Made by a program: the position numbers and the translations under genes. Below, in pieces: positions 11,165 to 22,033 of a stretch of DNA of 64,000 nt (the first letter of the stretch is position 1; every line of letters starts with the position of its first letter). The notes beneath the pieces are model-generated. The model searched no databases. It saw only the letters and a program-made list of their open reading frames with translations, and was not told the DNA's origin. The stretch comes from Limnanthes douglasii subsp. nivea (lineage: Eukaryota > Streptophyta > Magnoliopsida > Brassicales > Limnanthaceae), in NCBI GenBank assembly GCA_036936605.1, contig JAUPFV010000003.1:146662997-146726996 (forward strand), given 5' to 3'.

Positions 11165-12524
11165 CTCTCCTTCATGTTTCCCACTTGTAACAAGTTAGTC
11201 ATTTTCCTTTGTGGTTGTAATAAATCGGTCCCCTGTGTTTCAAAAAGCGCAAAAAATTAGTCCTTATTGACTTCAGCCCATAATTTCTACCATAGATTCC
11301 CTTTGACCAGCCACATCTCCCACGTGGATCTCTGATGTGGCAGCAGCAAAAAAGTAAAAAGTTATTTTACTTTTGTCATAACCTTTTAACCCTAATTCTA
11401 CCCATAACCCGGCCCAACCAACTAAAAAACCCAATAGACCCATCTACCTAATTTAATCCAACCTAGTAATCCTAAAACCCTAACTTCTAGCCCAATTTTT
11501 TTTATCTGACCCAATAACCCGACTTAGCCTTTCTTTCCAAAATCCCTAATTTATTCTTTATTTTCCCAATTCTATTACCCTAGCCCTAATTTCTTCTCCA
11601 AATCGTATACCTTAACCTGTTCAACTTTTGAAAATTGTCGGATGAAATTGTTAAAGTTAAAAAATCGTGGTTGTCATTTGAGAAATAATCTCGTTTGGAT
11701 TGGATTGGTATCAGAAAGACATAATATCATCTCTGAATTGTATCTTCGACCATTTGTTTAGGTTTGGTTTGGATAGGTTGGTCTGGTTTGGACCTGTTTT
11801 AGATGCCGCAAGAGTAGCTACTGTCCAGAATAAGTTCTATGAAGAAATTTAATAAGCTGTCAAATCAATGTTGTTTAGGAGAGTAAAGTATCGATACTTA
11901 GGAACCAGCCTTTTGAATAGCTATATACGTGATTGGCATCGAGGTTGAACCTTTTTTTTGTTTCGTATTCCATCTTATTTTTTGTTTTTAGGCTAAGAAG
12001 AGAACCCTAGAGTGTCGGACAAAGATGATGAGATCATTTCGTCAAAGGTCATGGGAGCTCAAAGAGACGACTTGATTGCATTAACAGAACAAATGGAAGA
12101 TTATTTGCAGAGGAAACTACTAGAGAAAGATGAACTTTTGATATCGGCGGAGGTTACGAAAGATCAGAGGGGTTAAGGTATAAGGGTTTTTTTAGAAGTT
12201 AGGGTTTGGGGATTATTGGGTTGAATTAAATTAGGTGGATGGGTCTATCGGGCTTTTTAGTTGGTTGGACCGGGTTATGGATAGAATTAGGACTAAAAGG
12301 TTATGGTAAAATTAAGACGTTTTTTACTTTTTTTGCTGCTGCTACATCCGTGATCCACGTGGGACGCTGATGTGGCTGGTCAAAGGATATTTATGGTAGA
12401 AATTATGGGCTGAGGTCAATCAGGACTAATTTGTTCTGCTTTTTGAAACACAGGGGACCGGTTTATTACAACAACAAAAACTAACTTGTTACAAGCGGAA
12501 AATAGTGATGTTTTTAACCCTCTA
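11165..12524. mobile_element. long-TIR DNA element, MULE-like, possible Pack-MULE
   Basis: The first and last ~330 bp are inverted copies of each other. Both arms contain the segments gtaacaagttag, ggtcccctgtgtttcaaaaag, ccataatttctacca and gcagcagcaaaaaa, in opposite order and strand. The element interrupts a LINE. Candidate 9-bp target copies are aatatttag (11156-11164) and aatttttag (12525-12533), one mismatch. The terminal ~20 bp of the left arm are eroded, so the borders are approximate. Parts of the arms match the MITE at 12991-13313. The middle 0.65 kb is unrelated to the arms and includes an open 57-codon stretch. No transposase is present. Confidence 0.65.
12003..12176 (+). pseudogene. 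captured-looking exon fragment inside the long-TIR element
   Basis: 57 codons are open from 12003 to a TAA at 12174-12176, preceded by a splice-acceptor-like pyrimidine tract ending ggctaag. The peptide is charged and helical (DDLIALTEQMEDYLQRK, then LLEKDELLISAEVTKDQRG), like a coiled-coil exon of a host gene. I do not recognise the parent gene. Composition and codon quality differ from the AT-rich arms. It may simply be chance; there is no start codon at its head. Confidence 0.35.
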
Positions 12525-12981
12525 AATTTTTAGAGTATGGAGTTTAGACTTGTAAATCTCTCTATTCTTTGATAAAATCAGTTTTTAAAAGGAAAAAATA
12601 TATTTTATAATGTAGATAGTATCGTCTCCATTTAAAGTAAATCTATCACATGAACTGAACGGATGAAAGGTTTCGACATCTATTATATAGTAATAAACCT
12701 TATTTGATTGATGTAACTCCAATATTTCTCGTTAATTTTTTGATAAAAAAATAAAAAATTGTTAGATTTTATTACATAAAGACACATCACTGCCAAAGTA
12801 CTTTTGGCCTATTTTATAGGTATGCTATTATAATAAATAAGCTGATTTTATTTGTAGTTCTGTAAGTTATTTTATTTTATACTTTTGAATAACTTCATAT
12901 GATCTTCAAAGACAAAGAGTTAAAACAGGGAATTATGATCTTAAAAGGGATTGTCTGTTAAGCGAGAGCATGTTCGTTAAC
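12525..12981. other. probable LINE 3' tail, then AT-rich spacer
   Basis: The first ~75 bp (to about 12600) resemble the end of a plant LINE 3' UTR with a short A-rich tail. The rest is AT-rich with no gene seen. Confidence 0.4.
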
Positions 12982-12990
12982 TGAATGAAC
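12982..12990 (+). repeat. 9-bp target-site duplication, left copy
   Basis: TGAATGAAC directly left of the MITE. It is identical to 13314-13322 on the right. A 9-bp duplication is typical of Mutator-like elements. Confidence 0.8.
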
Positions 12991-13313
12991 GGGTTAAAAA
13001 CACCAGAGGTCCTTCTTGTTTGTTAATTGTAACACATCAGTCCCTATTCTTTGTCTTTATAATAAACCGGTCCCCTATGTTTTAAAAATGTAACAAACAG
13101 ATCATTTTACTAAAAATTTGAAGTACCTGTTTATTACAAATTGAAAACGTGAAGGACCTGTTTATGACAGGCATGAAGGACCTATTTATTACAAAAAAGG
13201 ATATGTTTGTTACATTTTTAAAACATAGAGGACCGGTTTATTACATAGACAAAGAATAAGGACTGATGTGTTACAAGTGACAAACATGGAGGACCTGTGG
13301 TGTTTTTTACCCC
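12991..13313. mobile_element. foldback MITE, Mutator-like (323 bp)
   Basis: The two halves are inverted copies. The left end is GGGTTAAAAACACCAGAGG and the right end, read inverted, is GGGGTAAAAAACACCACAGG. Both arms contain TGTAACACATCAGTCC and ATAAACCGGTCC. The block GACCTGTTTATTAC recurs with variation in both orientations through the element, as expected for subterminal binding repeats. The flanking 9-bp copies are perfect. It is non-coding and must have been moved in trans. It lies 123 bp upstream of the pectin methylesterase ATG, so inside its promoter or 5' UTR. Confidence 0.85.
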
Positions 13314-13322
13314 TGAATGAAC
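13314..13322 (+). repeat. 9-bp target-site duplication, right copy
   Basis: TGAATGAAC, identical to 12982-12990. Confidence 0.8.
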
Positions 13323-13436
13323 CGACCAACTCTACACCCTTAAACATAGTTCACTATTTATAGATTAAATTGTTTGAATGGTATAGGTCTGTATTACCAC
13401 AATGGCTGTGCAAAAAATATTCATCCATCAAGAACA

Positions 13437-15371
13437 ATGTCGTCTTCTTCTCTTTACATCTCCATTTCGCTCTTGTTTTTGGTTAACCTATCTTCCGCAT
13501 TTGAGATCCAACAGGCCTGCAATGCCACGGAATTCGCAGGCTCGTGTCTCTCCTCTTTACCCGAACCTTACCCTGCTACCGCCTTTGACACCATTCAATC
13601 AGCCCTCACTGCCTCTTCGCAAGCCGTTGAAAGTTCACAGGATTTGATCAATTCCGTCTTAGAAAACGCGTCCGCAAGCAATGACACAAACAGCACGACG
13701 CTCGCAGAGACATGCCTCCTCATCCTCTCATACTCCCACAACCGTACCTTATCAGCGTACGGAGCCATGTCACGTGGCGAAACCAAAGATGCACGTGCCT
13801 GGGTGAGCGCGGCATTGGGTTACCAATACGACTGCTGGGTTGGTTTTAAAAACACCGCCCGCTCTGGAAAAATTGCCAACGCGACAACCGCGTATCTTGA
13901 ATACTCCGTCCAGCTGAGCAGCAATGTGTTGAGCATGATGGGGTTATACGATAATTTTGGTGAGGACACCGGGTCGTGGGCCCTGCCTGCCACCGAGCGA
14001 GATGGGTTCTGGGAGAAGAGTGATGAATCTAGCGTAGGAGGTGGTGGTCTTTTCTCAGATGGGTTGGATTATTTAATGAGGTTAAGTACATCGGATGCAG
14101 ATGTGACAGTGTGCAAGGCAGGCAACAATGAGAACTGCACGACATCAGTGCAAGAGGCTGTGAATGCAGCTCCGGATAATGGAACTGCGAAATTCATTAT
14201 ATATATTAAAGAAGGGGTTTATGAGGAGATTGTTAGGATTCCATTCATGAAGACTCATGTTGTTTTTCTAGGTGATGGGATGGGGAAGACCATCATCACC
14301 GGCTCTCTCAGCATCGGACAACCTGGGATGACTACCTATAACTCAGCTACTCTAGGTACGGCTATTAATATTTTACACGAACATGTTATGAAATTTAAGA
14401 ATTCTCATCAAGATAATTACTATACTAAAAAGAACGTGAGGCTGAGTTAGCCGTAAAATAAGTTCAAGTTGACGCATAAACCAGAGACATCAAACAATTT
14501 CAGATTTACAGGCCGTTAGCAGGTTCTTTAGGTTCCACAATTTACCGTACTTTTGTGATGAAAGGTCGTGTTATCCATAGTCGCAGCGGATCGAGTTCAG
14601 GCTGGAAAATCTGACCCATAATTTAAGTCAGATTCATGACCATGATGCGTGATTAACAGCACTAACTCTTTTTATACTTAATAAGCTTGTCGAGTCTATT
14701 CCTTCGACTAACCATGTGAATTGAATCTGGCAGGTGTAGTGGGTGATGGATTTATGGCCAGGGGTTTAACAATAGAGAATACAGCAGGTCCTGATGCTCA
14801 CCAAGCAGTGGCCTTCAGATCATCCAGTGATCTATCCGTCATCTATGACTGCGAATTAACAGGCAACCAAGACACCCTCTACGCTCACTCCCTACGCCAA
14901 TACTACAAATCGTGTCGAATTGAAGGCAACATTGACTTCATTTTTGGCAACTCAGCCTCCGTTTTCCAAGATTGCAATATCATTGTGTCTCCTCGCTTAC
15001 AAAACTCCAACGACAGTGTCATCGCCGCACACGGGAGAACTAACCCAGCACAGACAACAGGCTTAGTTTTTCAAAATTGTACAGTGAATGGCACCCAAGA
15101 AAACATGACGCACAGCACCCATCTAGGGAGACCATGGAAAGAGTACTCCAGGATTGTTTTCTTGCATAGTTACTTCGAAGATATCATCGCTCCCGATGGA
15201 TGGATGCCATGGTCTGGTGATTTTGCTTTGCCTACCCTTTACTTCGGCGAATTCGAAAATTCTGGGCCAGGATCTGATACATCTGCTAGAGTACCCTGGA
15301 GTAGCATCATTCCGCCAGACCATGCTTCTACATATTCGCCCGAAAATTTTATTCGATCCCATGCTTGGTAA
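13437..15371 (+). CDS. pectinesterase/pectinesterase inhibitor (PME51-like), two exons
   Basis: Secreted pectin methylesterase: it demethylesterifies homogalacturonan in the cell wall. Exons are 13437-14355 and 14734-15371; the 378-bp intron has GT..AG ends and splits a Gly codon, giving 518 residues. Residues 1-21 are a signal peptide, about 22-180 the inhibitor-type pro-domain (Cys in QQAC, GSC, AETC, DCW), and about 223-518 the catalytic domain. Active-site residues are all present: Gln330 (AHQAVAFR), Gln352-Asp353 (GNQDTLYA), Asp374 (NIDFIFGN), Arg439 and Trp441 (LGRPWKEYS). N-glycosylation sites are frequent in the pro-domain. I see no RRLL-type processing motif between pro-domain and enzyme. 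A TTG-started extension back to 13374 is unlikely to be used. The overall pattern is closest to Arabidopsis PME51/PME64-type proteins, judged from memory. GC-richer than its surroundings and apparently functional. Confidence 0.93.
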
Positions 15372-15783
15372 TTGTAAATTTAATAATTTGATATATGTAA
15401 GTACTTCATCACAGTAAACTTAATAATTTGATATATGTAACTAGTTCCATTCAGCTGAATATCTACTGGTTACTAATGAAGCCCTTAGCTATATTCAACA
15501 CCTCAGTTAAATTTAAAACAAAATTTACATATCTTAACTTCTACGTACCAACCAAAAAATTGAAGGTGTCAATATCAAATTTAAAATCATCATACCAATA
15601 CGATTAATAAATAGTACTTCCATGATAGCAAACAAAACTTGTCCAAAGGTAACAAAGAATTACATCACTTAGAAGTATTTGTAAAATCTGAGATCACCAA
15701 CAGAAATAACATCAATTCTTTGTCCCAAAGGTCAGTGACTGCACTGATCCAAGTTGTAGTCAAACGCCAAAACTGGGATTTGA
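15372..15783. other. 3' regions of two convergent genes
   Basis: The 412 bp between the stop codons of the pectin methylesterase (+) and TAF15 (-) genes. It must hold both 3' UTRs. The block cttaataatttgatatatgtaa is nearly duplicated at about 15377 and 15418. No other gene was seen. Confidence 0.6.
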
Positions 15784-18700
15784 TCAATGATACCTGTTTG
15801 AATCGCGATCGCGGTCCCTGTCCCGCCCATAATCTCTATCTCGATCCGAAGCATAATCATACCCTCGATTCTTTCCTTTGTTTCTATCTCTGCTTCGACT
15901 TCGGCGTATCTCCCTATCATCATCCCGTTCTCTTCCCCTATCTCTGCTTCTCCCTCTCCCATCTCTCTCAGAAACAACTGCCACAATTTCATTGAATCAG
16001 AGTATAATAAAACAGAACAATCACCGAGTTACTACAAATCATGATGCTCTTATGGATACATCAACATTTTCAATGGGAGCATAAATTTGAACTCAAATTC
16101 AGAAAACAAAACTCTAAAAAAGAGAAACATGCAAACGTAATTTTATTAATCGCCATAAATGTAGTGTGTCATTGCACTTCAACAGCTTGTATATGTAAGA
16201 ACAGGCCATTCACAAAGTAAAGAAAATCCAATCCATAAAAGTGTGAGAAAATTAGATTAGTAGTGCAATTATACCAAGCTCTTCAACCTCCCACCCTGCT
16301 CGACCAGCTGCTCGAACTGACCGTCCAGCTTCAGCTTGCTGTGTTTTAGAACGGAATTTTTTCTTGAGATTGCCAAACTCATCATACATCTCACCATCAT
16401 CCTGAGGTTATCCAATATGTTATATAAAGAAGTATGATTTTAGCTAACACAGTTATAGAGAGAAGTATGCACTTAGCTAGCACAATTGTATAGAAATAAA
16501 TCTTACTTCTTCTGCTTCCCGTCGTCTTCTCTTTGTTTCCTCTAATTCTTCTTCATCCAGTTCTTTGTAACCACCAGCACGCCCACCTCTGATCAAATAA
16601 TGTTTCCACCATATATCAGCAGTAGATAATTTTTAAATGCATGTGAACAATGAACACATATCCAAGTTGGTAGTGTAACAGTAAAAATGTCAACACAGAT
16701 ATACAAAGTAAAGCAACACAGCTTCATCATACTAGAAAATGCTACAGGTATAAAGATACAAGTCGGAGTTTTAACAGCTGCATTATAGTTTATAGCTTAC
16801 TACCCATTAGATAATGGATTACAAATACAGCCTATAAGGTGCATGGTTTCTCTATCACCGAATCGGATTTCCTTTCTCGTTTACATTTATTATATTCACT
16901 ATTTGCTTCAATATACAAATGTGTGTAATCCAAAAGCAGTACCATTATTTCCAAAAATTATTTTTACTCGAAAAACTATGCATCCACTGATTTTCTTTTA
17001 TTTCTGTTATTACATTTAAATGACTTAGGGTTGGTTGTCTGGTGTCACAAGCTTATTTTTAACTATTAGCCTTTCTAGCTTTACTTCTTTACAAGATTTC
17101 ATTTTTTATTTCACGATCGGGGTTTTATTCAGCAGGATTCTTTTTCTATATTCAAAATAAACTTTAAAAATAAACTAGAAGTCAGAAAATTAAGTAAATT
17201 GAAGCCAATACAAATTTCTAGATTGAAGGCAACTTCTTTAGATTGCACCAAACAAGGTTTAGCTTATTCTTAAAGCTAGCTTTAATGTTTGCTTGTTTTA
17301 AGCTAGATTACTGGCTTTGAAGCCGCCACCAAACTACCCCTTAGTAGATATGCAATTGTTCAAGTGACAGAAAGAAAGAGAGAGGGAGGAGAGGGAGGAA
17401 TAAAGAGTATGAACTGAGGAGAGAGGGAGGAATAGAGAGTATGAAACTGAGGAGAGAGTTATGCTCCTAGTGCAGCCTTAAACATACTCTAGCTAACTTA
17501 ACTGGACAATCTTGCATAACTAGAATCTTCAATGCCTTATTCAACATGAACTAATAGCAGCCATATTGAAATTGCCGAGAGTTGAACTTGGTTAGTTAGG
17601 TATGAACAAATCACCAATTTTCAAGTAACCAAATTCAAAAGTGTGATGGAAGACCAAATCATGCACCTCTAGTGTGACTAACTAAAGCATAAGAGTACAA
17701 AAATCAGTAGAAGTATACTAGCATACCTCACTCCACCTTCACTAACACCAGGTTTATTGGTATTGCAGATATTGCATTTATTGCGCTTTGCCCAGTTTAT
17801 ATTTGCACACCTGGAAATCAAAGGTAGATGAATTATTGTATAAAAAGACAGTCATTCTGATCTTTTACTTAACTATGTTCCCTCGAATTTCTATACTAAG
17901 GTATCGTTTGGTGCCAGCAACTTATTTGCTTATAAGCAAAAAGATTAAGGCCAGCATTTTAAGCTTATCTAGCTTATGGCTTAAATAAACTAAACAGAGT
18001 AACTCTTTTTAGCTTAGTTAATATTTGAAAAAACAGAGTAGAAATTGTCTGTGGAAGTTTACTGGCTGCTCTATATACCCATTGTTTTTATAAAAAAACA
18101 CTTTAAACTTTATTTAGCTCTGATTTTCATTTTATAATGTAGATTTCAACCTAATGATTTGACTTATTCTATTCGACACCAAACAACTCGTGGCCTATTC
18201 TAAAAAGTTAGCTCTTAATCTTTGCTTCTTTCAAGCTAGCTTATTAACTTATTAGATGGACAACAAACCATCCCTACAAACTCGAGTCAAAAACGAATAG
18301 CTAGGGAAAAAATAAAGGATCACAAAAAATGAATTCAACCCTACAGGAACTACCTAAGCTCCAGTGAATAACACTTAACCTTCTTCAGTAAAGACATTTT
18401 ACTGGAAGTTCAAAAACCTTTAAGGGAATGCATATAATCATGTACTGGACCATCTTCAAAAAGTCAGATAAATTATAATAATGTGATTTGAATAAACTGA
18501 TCGTCTATATGAGTGAGCGCCAAATATAAATTAAGCAAATGTCCTTCACTTCTTTCTATTAAGAACTGACATATTTGGGTTTCCCATTGCTGACGTACAA
18601 GCCATGCCACATCCCAACCCCAAAGAATTTATTGGAGGCTCTTTTTCCCATATTTATTGAAAAAACAAATTTAGAACTTCAAGTAGACCTGTTTGCTTGA

Positions 18701-19979
18701 TCATTTTTCAGTTTCCAATATTAGAAGTACTAATGTTTTAGATATTGAATGACAGCCTCACAAAAGTCTATTAAGATTTAAATGACTATATTACAATGAC
18801 TGCATTGGGTGATGAAATCAGAGATAACCCAGACCATAGGTCAATAACTGTAATGTATCTTCATCAAGTTTACCAGCCTGGTAAGTCTAATCACCATTAC
18901 TCTTCCAACCAAATTTAATCATGGAATGAACTAATCCCTTGTTTTATAAATGGAATTGGTGGCAAAGAATTGCACACAGTAAAATACTAAACGAAAAGTG
19001 AAACAGTTATTCACAATGCTCTCGGAAACTGAAACACAAGATTTTGTTTCAAGAAAAATGAAAGTTGTGAAAAAAAAGAGAGAAGGATATATCACTAGTA
19101 AAGAGTATAATACATACAAAATTTGGACAAGAAAATCTTACATGGGACAAGACCAATCATTCGGCCCAAAAAGACCAGCAGTGGCACCAGCTCCACGACC
19201 ATGGCTTTCATCACTGCTACCACGACCCCTGCCACGACCACCACCCCCTATACCACCACCAGATGAACCAGCAGGCCGAGCAGTGCCACAGCGGTTACAC
19301 ACACCACGAAATGCAAAATTAACATTGGTGCAACTGCTACGATAAAGAAGCATGAGATAGTTGAGGTACAAAAATTTAGTCTGTTAAAAAAAATAAAAAT
19401 AAAAACAAAAAATGAGCAGGAAGGAGCGGCTCACCCATGTCACATCACAGACCTTGTATTTGGACACAACCAATCTCCGTCCTGCTGCCATACTTTTCCC
19501 GGAACATCGCCTCGACCTCTACCTCTTCCACCACCGCTGTCATTTAGGTCGCTTGCACTGACATCCAATGGAGTGAAATTACTCAAGGAATCTCCTCCAT
19601 CTTTGTTCTTAGACTCTGCTATAGAAACTCCAATGGCATTGCCATGAAAGTCCTTATTATTGAACCATTCAACAGCAGCTAAAGCCGCATGTGGGTCCTC
19701 ATATGTGATGGTGGCGTCTCCCTTTGGTTCATTTGTTGATTTGTCTCGGTACAACCATATCTTTGGAGCACCGGTCCTTTTGTCTTTCTGTTTAATTGGT
19801 GGAAAACATAAGCTACTCATATAGAACCTAATATCAAACAATTCAAAACCGGCACTGACCTTTAACAAACCAATGGTACCAAAATACTCAGCCAGCATAT
19901 TTTCGTCTGTACCAAAGGGAAGATTACAAACGTAGACAGACCCATTTAAAGGAGTTCCTTTTCCAATATAGCTTGCCAT
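15784..19979 (-). CDS. TAF15: TFIID subunit 15 (TAF15-like RRM/RanBP2 zinc-finger protein), seven coding exons
   Basis: Nuclear RNA-binding, TFIID-associated protein. Coding exons by GT..AG joins: 19979-19860, 19787-19453, 19333-19142, 17810-17727, 16588-16507, 16401-16275, 15977-15784; total 1134 nt, 377 residues, all phases consistent. An RRM spans about residues 13-97 (VYVCNLP; KGDATITYED). RanBP2-type finger 1 has Cys148/153/164/167 and finger 2 Cys214/217/228/231, with GRGRG linkers between the domains. Then come an acidic/basic helix (ELDEEELEETKRRRREAEE), the conserved DDGEMYDEFGNLKKKF block and an RD/RS-rich tail from about residue 314. Length and domain order match plant TAF15 (372 aa in Arabidopsis, from memory). 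The last two joins are the least certain because the tail is low in complexity. The gene is probably functional. Confidence 0.9.
17027..17341. mobile_element. hAT-like MITE in a TAF15 intron
   Basis: The ends are imperfect inverted repeats: the left begins gggttggttgtctggtg and the right, read inverted, aaggggtagtttggtgg. The inner flank carries the aagctagctt/agcttatt motifs also seen in the element at 17.9 kb. Lies in the intron between coding exons 4 and 5. Target duplication is not clear. Confidence 0.45.
17899..18277. mobile_element. hAT-like MITE in a TAF15 intron
   Basis: Ends are inverted repeats: ggtatcgtttggtgccagc on the left and, read inverted, agggatggtttgttgtcc on the right, with aagctagctt/ttataagc subterminal motifs. 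Non-coding, in the intron between coding exons 3 and 4. Looks like the same family as 17027-17341. Exact ends and the 8-bp duplication could not be fixed. Confidence 0.5.
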
Positions 19980-20700
19980 TGCAATCCAATCTCATCAAAT
20001 AAAAATTACCACCGTGATCTAAAAAGTTAGAAAACCCGTTAATCACTGTCAATGACACATATATTATAACCAAAGGAGCAAAAAGTGAACCAAAAATTCC
20101 ACCTAATACTAAGATCGAAACAAAAACACTCCCATTAATGAGCCTGCGATTCTTTGCTTCATGTTTTCAATTTCCCTACGGCCTATAACATAATAAATCG
20201 AGAGCTAAACCTTTTGAATCAGGGAAATTAACCAATAGCTTGTAAAACCCAGATAAAAAAACCTAAATATAAATGAAAAGAAGATCTAAACGAAATCAAA
20301 AGCACGAAGAAGATGGATATATTATGATAAATTAGTTTTAAAGAGAAGATAGAGAAGGCTACCTCGGTTGGGAGTTGGCCTCTAGGGTTTCTTTTTCATT
20401 AGCTCGCTTATTTGACTGTCTAGTAAGTAAATGACAACGGAAGACTCAAACAAATAAGAGTTTATTGTACAAATTTCGTTCGACCCGTAAAACTGCGGCT
20501 TATGGAAACCCTTAAATACTTTATATTTAGGAAAAGTACTCATAAATACCTTTTTCAAGTATCTAATCCCATATAACTACCCAAATATGAGTCCTTTAGA
20601 CTAGTAGTAAGAGGACTATATTTTTACCAAAATAACCTTTACTAGAAGAAAGAGAAAGTAGGTTCTTATTATATTCAATTTCACTTCCCCCAAATCTCAG
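19980..20700 (-). promoter_or_regulatory. TAF15 5' UTR with intron, and upstream region
   Basis: A minus-strand non-coding exon probably ends at 20363 with the donor CCGAG/GTAGCC. It would be joined to a short leader before the ATG at 19979 through the acceptor TTTATTTGATGAG at about 19999. That gives a ~360-bp 5' UTR intron. The upstream exon contains GAAACCCTAG, the telo-box-like motif common in promoters and leaders of plant translation and transcription genes. The transcription start was not located. Confidence 0.5.
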
Positions 20701-20867
20701 TTACTTTTAGAAACTGAAAAGAGCAAAAATAAACCCTGGAGGAACCTGTCGAACCTGTCGACGACCTCGTTTTTACCTTCCAAACTCTTACAAACGTAGA
20801 AGAACCTGCATACGAAGTGATCTCCGAAGTCGAACCTCCAGTTCGTCGTCTGAAAGATTAACCACCA

Positions 20868-21080
20868 TTGGAGGCTTTGAACGTTAGTCGAAACTGCCTC
20901 GAAGGTACGATAAGGAGGAAGATAACTCCGAGGAAGTTTTCAAAGCATTCATCTGACGACGAAGAGGAGGGCGAAGAAGAGGAGGACGAGGAAGACGATG
21001 ACGATGAAGAGGAGGAAGAGGAAGAGGAGTCTGAGACTGACGAAGACAGTGAAGAGGAGGGTAACTCTTCAGATTGTTAA
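20868..21080 (+). other. acidic low-complexity reading frame, doubtful gene
   Basis: 70 codons without an ATG: the frame opens at TTG directly after an in-frame TAA. After a basic start (RRKITPRKFSKHSS) it is a run of Glu and Asp. It could be the last exon of a small acidic nuclear protein whose upstream exons I could not find, or chance in a purine-rich GAGGAAGA stretch. No family recognised. Confidence 0.25.
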
Positions 21081-21237
21081 CTGTTTGTGGTTGTTTTTTG
21101 AATTTGTAGTAGTTTTTGAGTTTGTAATTGTTAAACCCTAAAGCATTTGTGCGTTTAGTATTAGGGTTTGGAATCTGGGCAAGCGTGATGTCCTCTACTT
21201 TCCTTATGAAATGTTAAATCTCTGTTTCGATTTGACA
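21081..21237. other. spacer, no gene seen
   Basis: AT-rich flank between the acidic frame and the repeat structure. Confidence 0.4.
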
Positions 21238-21420
21238 GTGTGCTTTTACGTAGTTGTTTACATAGTTGTAGCAGAGATGCATTATAACTCTATGATGTCG
21301 CGCGATGTATGTTGTTAATAACTTGCGACACCAATAGTCACTCTACTGTTAATCGAAAAATGTATAATCGAGCAATGCATAGTAATAAACTTGCCTCGCG
21401 CTGAATTACGTTAATGACTC

Positions 21421-21708
21421 GCGTCATAGTCAAGGAACATCTAGCGTCATAGTCAAGGAACATCTAGCGTCATAGTCAAGGAACATCTAGCGTCATAGTC
21501 AAGGAACATCTAGCGTCATAGTCAAGGAACGTCTAGCATCATAGTCAAGGAACGTCTATCGTCATAGTCAATGAACATCTAGCGGCATAGTCAAGGAACA
21601 TCTAGCGTCATAGTACAGGTATCGTCTAGCGTCATAGTAATAGTCAAGGAACAACTCATCCAGCGTCATAAGTACAACTCGTCTAGCGTCGTATTAGACG
21701 AACATCTC
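21421..21708 (+). repeat. 23-bp tandem array, plus orientation
   Basis: The first four units are identical, the next four differ by one to three bases, and the units after 21605 are more divergent and vary in length. The shared core is tctagcgtcata. Confidence 0.9.
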
Positions 21709-21722
21709 GCGTGATGCACGTC

Positions 21723-22033
21723 TTATGACGCTAGATGTAACCGTAATATGACGCTAGATTAGCCCGTACTCTAACGCTAGATATGCACGTACTATGACGC
21801 TAGACGAGTTGTACCTATGACGCTAGATGGATGAAAATGGACACTGCATATGAAGCTAGATTAACATATCATATGACGCTAGATGTGCACGTCTTATGAC
21901 GCTAGATGTGAACGTCTTATGACGCTAGATGTAACCGTAATATGACGCTAGATTAGCCCGTACTCTAACGCTAGATATGCACGTACTATGACGCTAGACG
22001 AGTTGTACCTATGACGCTAGATGGATGAAAATG
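21723..22033 (-). repeat. 23-bp array, inverted orientation, with an internal duplication
   Basis: Core tatgacgctagat repeats every 23 bp with variable 10-bp tails. A block of five units with the same tail order (tgtaaccgtaa, ttagcccgtac, tatgcacgtac, cgagttgtacc, tggatgaaaat) occurs twice, at about 21719-21838 and 21911-22032. One unit from the left array (around 21663-21690) is fully complementary to a unit of this array. Confidence 0.9.

Noticed and set aside
13374..13436. Longer pectin methylesterase N-terminus
   Set aside because: It needs a TTG start and would bury the signal peptide; the ATG at 13437 gives a standard signal sequence.
14356..14450. Pectin methylesterase ending at 14450 as a truncated protein
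   Set aside because: The stop lies in an intron; GT at 14356 and AG at 14732-14733 restore the family's reading in phase.
15784..15984. Separate 66-codon Arg/Asp-rich gene
   Set aside because: It is the last exon of TAF15, joined in phase through the acceptor at 15978-15980.
21723..22033. CRISPR-like array (13-bp core, 10-bp variable spacer)
   Set aside because: Repeat and spacer are far too short, the host is a plant, and the same unit occurs inverted next to it. It is a transposon-type or minisatellite array.
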